This document shows positions 59,719-64,000 of a stretch of 64,000 nt of DNA, one piece after another. The translations under genes and the position numbers were made by a program. Under the pieces are notes generated by a model. It was not told the origin of the DNA. It ran no database searches and worked only from the letters and a program-made list of their open reading frames with translations. The DNA is from CAIYRG01 sp964446945 (GTDB lineage: Bacteria; Pseudomonadota; Alphaproteobacteria; Micropepsales; Micropepsaceae), in assembly GCA_964446945.1 (NCBI GenBank), contig CAYUQO010000016.1, forward strand, positions 1-64,000, in the 5' to 3' direction. Numbering within the stretch: the first letter of the stretch is position 1; each line of letters starts with the position of its first letter.

Positions 59719-60443
59719 CGCGCGGTCATCATGACGGCGGCATAGATGACGCCGGCGCCGAGCAGCGTCATGGCCGTCGTGTAGAATTTCGGGTGCGCGT
59801 GCTGACTCTCGGGAATGAAGTCGCTGGCGCCAATATAGAGGAAGAACCCGAAAAACACGGCGAGCACCCTGCCGAACATCGCCGCCGGCAGTGTGAAGAG
59901 CATCGTCAGCAGGATTCCGGCAAGCGGAGCGATCGCATCCGCCAACAGCCAGCGCATCGCTTGCGCCTGTCCGCCGCCATTCTTCAGCACCACCCCCATT
60001 GTGTTGATTCCATCGGAAAAGTCATGGGTGAGTACGCCCACAGTGACGATGGCCCCGATTGCGGGCGATATCTGAAAAGCCAGCCCAATCGCAATCCCGT
60101 CCAGAACGCTGTGTGCCGAGAGGCTTCCCGCACCCAATGTGCCGCGCAGACTGTATCCCGTCTTTTCGGCTTCCGATCGCAGCCCGGCATAGTGCTGAGC
60201 GATGCGGTCGAGGATGAGATAAAACAGGAAGCCGGCAGCGCCCCAGCTCAGCAGCGTACGCGGTGTGTCGAATCGGGCTCCGGCTGCCACGGCTTCCGGC
60301 AGGAGCTCGAAAAAGGCGACGCCGATCACCGCGCCGGCGCTGAAACCGAGCACGAGATGCAGCCGGTCCTTGAGCCGGAGCGCGAAAAGCCCACCGGCGA
60401 AAGTTGCGACAAAGGCGGCGGCGGCGATCGCGATCAGCACCAT
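59715..60443 (-). CDS. ZIP-family metal transporter
   Basis: A 242-residue inner-membrane transporter with about eight helices. Metal-site motifs are the TM4 segment SAHSVLDGIAIGLAF and TM5 HDFSDGINTMGVVLKNG, both with the His/Asp residues seen in ZIP carriers of Zn or Fe. It lacks the usual long His-rich loop. I start at MVLIAIAAAAF (60443). It is the first gene of a three-gene operon with the decarboxylase and dusA. Confidence 0.9.
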   Translation of the reverse strand: MVLIAIAAAAFVATFAGGLFALRLKDRLHLVLGFSAGAVIGVAFFELLPEAVAAGARFDTPRTLLSWGAAGFLFYLILDRIAQHYAGLRSEAEKTGYSLRGTLGAGSLSAHSVLDGIAIGLAFQISPAIGAIVTVGVLTHDFSDGINTMGVVLKNGGGQAQAMRWLLADAIAPLAGILLTMLFTLPAAMFGRVLAVFFGFFLYIGASDFIPESQHAHPKFYTTAMTLLGAGVIYAAVMMTAR

Positions 60444-60552
60444 GCCGGTGTGATTTCCACAACCGGAGCCGGGGCGCAAACAAATTGGCGGTTCCAATCC
60501 GGGAGATTTGCCGCGGCAGCGATATACTCAGACCGGGCAGATGGAGATTGGC

Positions 60553-61443
60553 ATGCTGGCGCAGGTTATCACCGAGCGGGAACGCAGCCTTGGAGGGTTT
60601 TCAGTTGGCCGGGTGTTGCCTGCGGCGGAGCACAGGATGGTTGGGCCCTTCGTGTTTTTCGACCATATGGGTCCGGTTGACTTTCCCAAAGGTGTCAGCC
60701 GGACGGTCGATGTGCGGCCGCATCCGCATATCTGTCTGTCGACCGTCACCTATCTCTTCGCCGGCGAAATCATGCACCGCGACAGCCTCGATACCGAGCA
60801 GGCGATCCGCCCCGGCGAAGTCAACTGGATGGTGGCGGGGCGGGGCATCACCCATTCCGAGCGGTTTGAAAAAGCGCGTGCAGAGGGCGACCGGGTCCAC
60901 GGTATACAGGCCTGGGTCGGATTGCCGGTAGAACAGGAAGAGGCGGAGCCGGCCTTTTCACATCATGAATGGCGCGACTTGCCGCAGGCCGAGAATGAGG
61001 GCGTTGCGATCCGTCTGATCGCGGGCGAGGCCTATGGTTTGCGGGCAAAGGTGCGCACCCATTCGCCGATGTTCTATGCCGATGTGCGGCTCACGCAAAA
61101 TGCGCAGCTCGAAATGCCGCCGGGCTACAGCGAACGGGCAGCATTCATTGTCTCCGGAACGGTCGAGGTGGACGGACGCAAGTTTGAAAAAGGCCGGATG
61201 TTGATTCTTGACACCGGTGGCCCGGCAATTTTGCGGGCGATAAGTGACTCGGTGGTGATGGTGCTGGGCGGGGACCCGATCGGCGAACGCTACATCGAAT
61301 GGAATTTCGTTGCGTCATCGAAGGAGCGGATTGCGCAGGCGAAGGCCGATTGGCGCGCCGGGCGATTCAAGCTGCCGGATCGCGACAATCGCGAATTCAT
61401 TCCACTGCCTCCCGATCCGCCGCCCCCTCCGGCTCCGATGTAA
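60553..61443 (+). CDS. Pirin-family cupin protein
   Basis: A 296-residue double-cupin protein. The N-terminal barrel shows GPFVFFDHMGPVDFPKGVSRTVDVRPHPHICLSTVTYLFAGEIMHRDSLD with the metal His/His/Glu, then GRGITHSERFE. The C-terminal barrel has FYADVRLTQNAQLEMPPGYSERAAFIVSG. Pirins may be quercetinases or redox-sensing regulators; the family does not fix the function. The start is MLAQVITERE (GGAG about 7 bases upstream) or the ATG 12 bases earlier. It is divergent from the ZIP gene and adjoins the next stop. Confidence 0.93.
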   Translation: MLAQVITERERSLGGFSVGRVLPAAEHRMVGPFVFFDHMGPVDFPKGVSRTVDVRPHPHICLSTVTYLFAGEIMHRDSLDTEQAIRPGEVNWMVAGRGITHSERFEKARAEGDRVHGIQAWVGLPVEQEEAEPAFSHHEWRDLPQAENEGVAIRLIAGEAYGLRAKVRTHSPMFYADVRLTQNAQLEMPPGYSERAAFIVSGTVEVDGRKFEKGRMLILDTGGPAILRAISDSVVMVLGGDPIGERYIEWNFVASSKERIAQAKADWRAGRFKLPDRDNREFIPLPPDPPPPPAPM

Positions 61444-61953
61444 TCAGCCGGCGATCGCCAAGTGGAATTGGGCGAAGGCGCCCAGCGCGCCGCCATAGAC
61501 AATTTGCGCCAGCATCGTCCAAACCGGCGTCGCATATCCGTAATTGGTGGCGAAAAAGCCCGGCGGCTCCAATTGCCGCCGTGCGGTAGCGCCGTGGTAT
61601 TCCGAGGCCATGCGCGGATGGATATAAGGCATCAAGGGCAGCATGGTACCGAGCAGGAAAACTCCGTGTACGGCGCCCAGCGCCATTCCGAACCACCACG
61701 CATAAATCCCGAGGCTCTGGAACATCAGGAAATAGAGGAAGGCAAAGATCCAGCCGCCGATCAGATAAAGAAAAAATCCCGCAATCATCGCCCAGCTCCG
61801 GTTGCCGGTGATGAACGTGCCGAACAGAAAAGGAAGGCTCATGCGCGAGAAGCCCAGTCCCTGGGCCGATTCCAGGATGATGTCCATCAATATGGTTGCG
61901 GCCAGTCCCCACAAGACGAGGTTCGGAAAGGCCGCCGCGCCGTTCACGATCAT
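61444..61953 (-). CDS. Hypothetical integral membrane protein
   Basis: A 169-residue protein with about four hydrophobic helices: LVLWGLAATILMDIILESAQGL, MIAGFFLYLIGGWIFAFLYFLMFQ, WWFGMALGAVHGVFLLGTMLPL and TMLAQIVYGGALGAFAQFHLA. A polar segment PRMASEYHGATARRQLEPPG sits between the last two helices. I do not recognise a family. Its ATG overlaps the GH15 stop by four bases, so the two are translationally coupled. Confidence 0.8.
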   Translation of the reverse strand: MIVNGAAAFPNLVLWGLAATILMDIILESAQGLGFSRMSLPFLFGTFITGNRSWAMIAGFFLYLIGGWIFAFLYFLMFQSLGIYAWWFGMALGAVHGVFLLGTMLPLMPYIHPRMASEYHGATARRQLEPPGFFATNYGYATPVWTMLAQIVYGGALGAFAQFHLAIAG

Positions 61954-63797
61954 CGGCGTTGCATCCTGTCGGGATTGTCGAGCGCAAGCGCCGCATTGAT
62001 AAGCCCGACATGGGTCAGGCCCTGCGGGAAATTGCCGGTGATGCGCCCGCTGGCGGGATCGATTTCCTCGCCGAACAGCAACAGGTCGTTGGCTCCGGAG
62101 AGCGCATGCTGGAACAACTCTTCGGCTTCATCGAAGCGCCGCTGTGCGGCCAGCGCCTGGACTGCCCAGAACGTGCATATGCCGAAGCTGTTTTCGCGGT
62201 AGTTCTTCGCGCCGTATCCGGTTTCGTAGCGATAGACCAGCCCGTTGCAGGACAGGCGCTCATGGATGCGCTGCAATGTTCCGGTGAATCTCGGGTCGGA
62301 AGCTTCCTTGAATCCCAGCACGGGAATCAGCAGCAGACTCGCGTCGAGATGGTTGCTGTCGAAGTCCGCCACATAGGAGCCCAATTCCGCATGGAAGCCC
62401 CTGGTGTCGATCGCGCCAGCAATGGCGTCGCGCGTTCCGGTAAACTCGTCTTCAAGTGAGCGCAGTGAGAGGTGACCTTCGCGGTGGAGCTTCAACAGCC
62501 GATCCAGCGCGACCCAGCACATCAGCTTGGAAAATGTGTAATGCCGTTTCTCGCCGCGGATTTCCCAAATGCCGTTGTCCGGTTTCTGCCACTCGCGGCA
62601 AACGGTTTTGCCCAATCCACGAAGCATACGCATCTCTGCGCTGTGCAGCTTGCCGCCTCCCATCACGTATCGCTCGGCTGCCATGATGACGTGACCATAG
62701 GCATCGAGCTGTCGTTGTTCACCGGCCTGATTGCCCGTCCTGACCGGACGGGAATTGCAATAGCCGGCAAGATGAGAAAGTTCGCTTTCTTTCGACGCGT
62801 CCCGGCCGTAGGCGTCATACAGCACGCGCAGTTTTGGCCAGCTCAGCCGGGTGCTGTGCAGAAGCCAGGCGAGATAGTCCGCGGCATCCTCGTGGAATCC
62901 GAGTGAGGTCAGCGCCTCTACGGTGAAACCCGCATCGCGCAGCCAGCAGTACCGATAATCATAGGTGTCATCGCGGCCGATGGTCTCCGGCAGCGATGTG
63001 GTCGGCGCCGCGATAATCGACCCCGAGAGCGAATGGATCAGCAGTTTCAGGGTGAGAGCGCTGCGCAGAACGGCAGCGCGGTAGCGGCCGTGATAGCGGC
63101 AGGCGGCACTCCATTCGTTCCACCAGGCGCGGGTTTCGCCAATACGGCGCTCAGCTTCGTGTAGCGGCGGGAAAATCCCGATTTCGCCGCCACTGTAAGC
63201 CAGGCTGAACCGGGCCACTGATCCGGGTACTGAGCGAAACCGGCCCTTGAGCACGCTTCCTTCCGGCTCGAAAGTCACATCGCTCTGGAGGAATAGCATT
63301 TCGCTGCCGAACAGGATGGCCCACCCGCAAGCACCCTGCTGCCGGAGTCGAGGCCGCGATCTCGCATATTCTGGGCGAACATTGATTTCGACTTCCAGCG
63401 GCACCTCGCCTTCGACACCTTCGACGATTCGGACGATTTCACGCATCGGCCGCAGCCGCGTAACTCCGTCCATGATGGTCATGGCGTCGCGCAAACGAAC
63501 GCAGCCATCCGCGGTGGTGAATTTGGTTTCCAGCACCGGCGTGTTTCCGGCGTAACGCCGCGTGGAGCGAAACGGCGTCGCCGGATGAATCGCGAAACGG
63601 CCTGCGTCAGCATCAAGCAGTGCGCCAAAGACAGACGATCCGGAAAAATGCGGCAGGCACAGCCAGTCGATCGAGCCGAGACGGGACACCAAGGCAGCCG
63701 TGCGGCAGTCGCCGATGAGCGCAAATTCGCCTAAAGGTAACCTGTTCGCCGGCTGCGAGGTGTCGCAGATTGACGGTTCGACGGGCGTGATCCGCAT
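61950..63797 (-). CDS. Glycoside hydrolase family 15 protein (glucoamylase/trehalase-like)
   Basis: A 615-residue protein with the N-terminal beta-sandwich of bacterial GH15 (ALIGDCRTAALVSRLGSIDWLCLPHFSG) and the (alpha/alpha)6 barrel, including DDTYDYRYCWLRDAGFTVEAL, where a catalytic Glu/Asp region is expected, and ENSFGICTFWAVQALAA near the end. Members hydrolyse trehalose, maltodextrin or related glucosides. No signal peptide, so it is cytosolic. I start at the ATG at 63797 (upstream GTG is possible). It is followed by a coupled membrane protein. Confidence 0.9.
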   Translation of the reverse strand: MRITPVEPSICDTSQPANRLPLGEFALIGDCRTAALVSRLGSIDWLCLPHFSGSSVFGALLDADAGRFAIHPATPFRSTRRYAGNTPVLETKFTTADGCVRLRDAMTIMDGVTRLRPMREIVRIVEGVEGEVPLEVEINVRPEYARSRPRLRQQGACGWAILFGSEMLFLQSDVTFEPEGSVLKGRFRSVPGSVARFSLAYSGGEIGIFPPLHEAERRIGETRAWWNEWSAACRYHGRYRAAVLRSALTLKLLIHSLSGSIIAAPTTSLPETIGRDDTYDYRYCWLRDAGFTVEALTSLGFHEDAADYLAWLLHSTRLSWPKLRVLYDAYGRDASKESELSHLAGYCNSRPVRTGNQAGEQRQLDAYGHVIMAAERYVMGGGKLHSAEMRMLRGLGKTVCREWQKPDNGIWEIRGEKRHYTFSKLMCWVALDRLLKLHREGHLSLRSLEDEFTGTRDAIAGAIDTRGFHAELGSYVADFDSNHLDASLLLIPVLGFKEASDPRFTGTLQRIHERLSCNGLVYRYETGYGAKNYRENSFGICTFWAVQALAAQRRFDEAEELFQHALSGANDLLLFGEEIDPASGRITGNFPQGLTHVGLINAALALDNPDRMQRR

Positions 63798-63887
63798 GCC
63801 CCGACAACGCGCCACGGGGCCAAATTGTTGCGCTCACGCTCCGGTGAACCGTTTTTGAGATAGAGCTGGTCTGTTAAGGAAGCCGTT

Positions 63888-64000
63888 ATGGATCAGCAGG
63901 TAAATCTCGAAACCTATTTTGATCGCGTGGGTTATGCGGGGGCGCGGCAAGCGACGCTGAATACGTTGCGGGCGCTGCACGCACTGCATCCTGCGGCCAT
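63888..64000 (+). CDS. Arylamine N-acetyltransferase (5' fragment)
   Basis: The gene begins at ATG 63888 with AAGGA 9 bases upstream and is cut by the window edge after 37 codons. The visible sequence, DQQVNLETYFDRVGYAGAR followed by LNTLRALHALHPAA, matches the NAT family opening (DxxxYFxRIGYxG...TLxxLHxxHxxxIPFEN). The catalytic Cys-His-Asp lies beyond the window. Family assignment is therefore from the N-terminus only. Confidence 0.75.
   Translation, partial: MDQQVNLETYFDRVGYAGARQATLNTLRALHALHPAA

Noticed and set aside
1..64000. tRNA, rRNA, CRISPR array, prophage or insertion sequence
   Set aside because: No cloverleaf, no regularly spaced direct repeats, no integrase or transposase motif was found on reading; the repeats present are short palindromes only.

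Overview
The window reads as chromosome from a GC-rich alphaproteobacterium, probably an environmental or soil type. The pointers are DUF1194, invasion-associated-locus-B, DUF6356, DUF1344 and DUF6152 family proteins, a Rhizobium-etli-type asparaginase, an MlaC protein, and mosaic palindromic repeats of the kind common in Caulobacterales, Rhizobiales and Rhizomicrobium-like genomes. The exact genus cannot be fixed from sequence alone. I saw no rRNA, tRNA, CRISPR array, transposase, integrase or phage gene.

Layout. 1-8.1 kb (minus strand) is housekeeping: guaA, a TPR protein, an RsmB-type RNA methyltransferase and guaB, then a PRC-barrel protein, rlmE, a Ppx/GppA phosphatase and an OsmC protein. 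8.1-14.3 kb is a metal-linked island: a DUF1194 protein, a CsoR/RcnR-type repressor facing an mgtA Mg2+ P-type ATPase, and two more DUF1194 proteins. The 477-bp gap between repressor and ATPase holds two operator-like palindromes, two leader ORFs, and a hairpin that occludes the second leader ORF's Shine-Dalgarno. 14.3-24.6 kb is mixed: a GlsB-type membrane protein, asparaginase, a SpoU methyltransferase, IalB, rlmN, a self-operator-bearing Lrp/AsnC regulator, argG with a coupled methyltransferase, TPR and DedA proteins.

24.7-34.3 kb is rich in exported proteins: DUF1344, two paralogues of an unrecognised periplasmic family (a third copy lies at 19.4 kb), MlaC, a single-PDZ HtrA protease followed by an OmpR-type two-component system, a MalM-like lipoprotein with no canonical start codon, and DUF6152. 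34.3-43.6 kb holds an aldehyde dehydrogenase facing a split thiamine-diphosphate decarboxylase, a complete oligopeptide ABC importer with a fused double ATPase, and an orphan polyamine-type binding protein. 43.6-57 kb has AsmA, a Tat-signal MmgE/PrpD protein next to a glutamine-synthetase-like enzyme, a His/Gly/Asn-rich exported protein, a second DUF6152, pepN, cobA, two small exported paralogues and a phosphohexomutase. 57.3-64 kb has a ZIP transporter, an aromatic-type PLP decarboxylase and dusA as one operon, then pirin, a membrane protein overlapping a GH15 enzyme, and the start of an arylamine N-acetyltransferase cut by the window edge.

The two strongest discoveries are the two-leader-ORF, SD-occluding hairpin upstream of mgtA, and a palindromic repeat found intergenically at ~1.65 kb and again inside the coding frame of a DUF1194 protein at ~13.55 kb, where it encodes about 27 extra residues just after the signal peptide.
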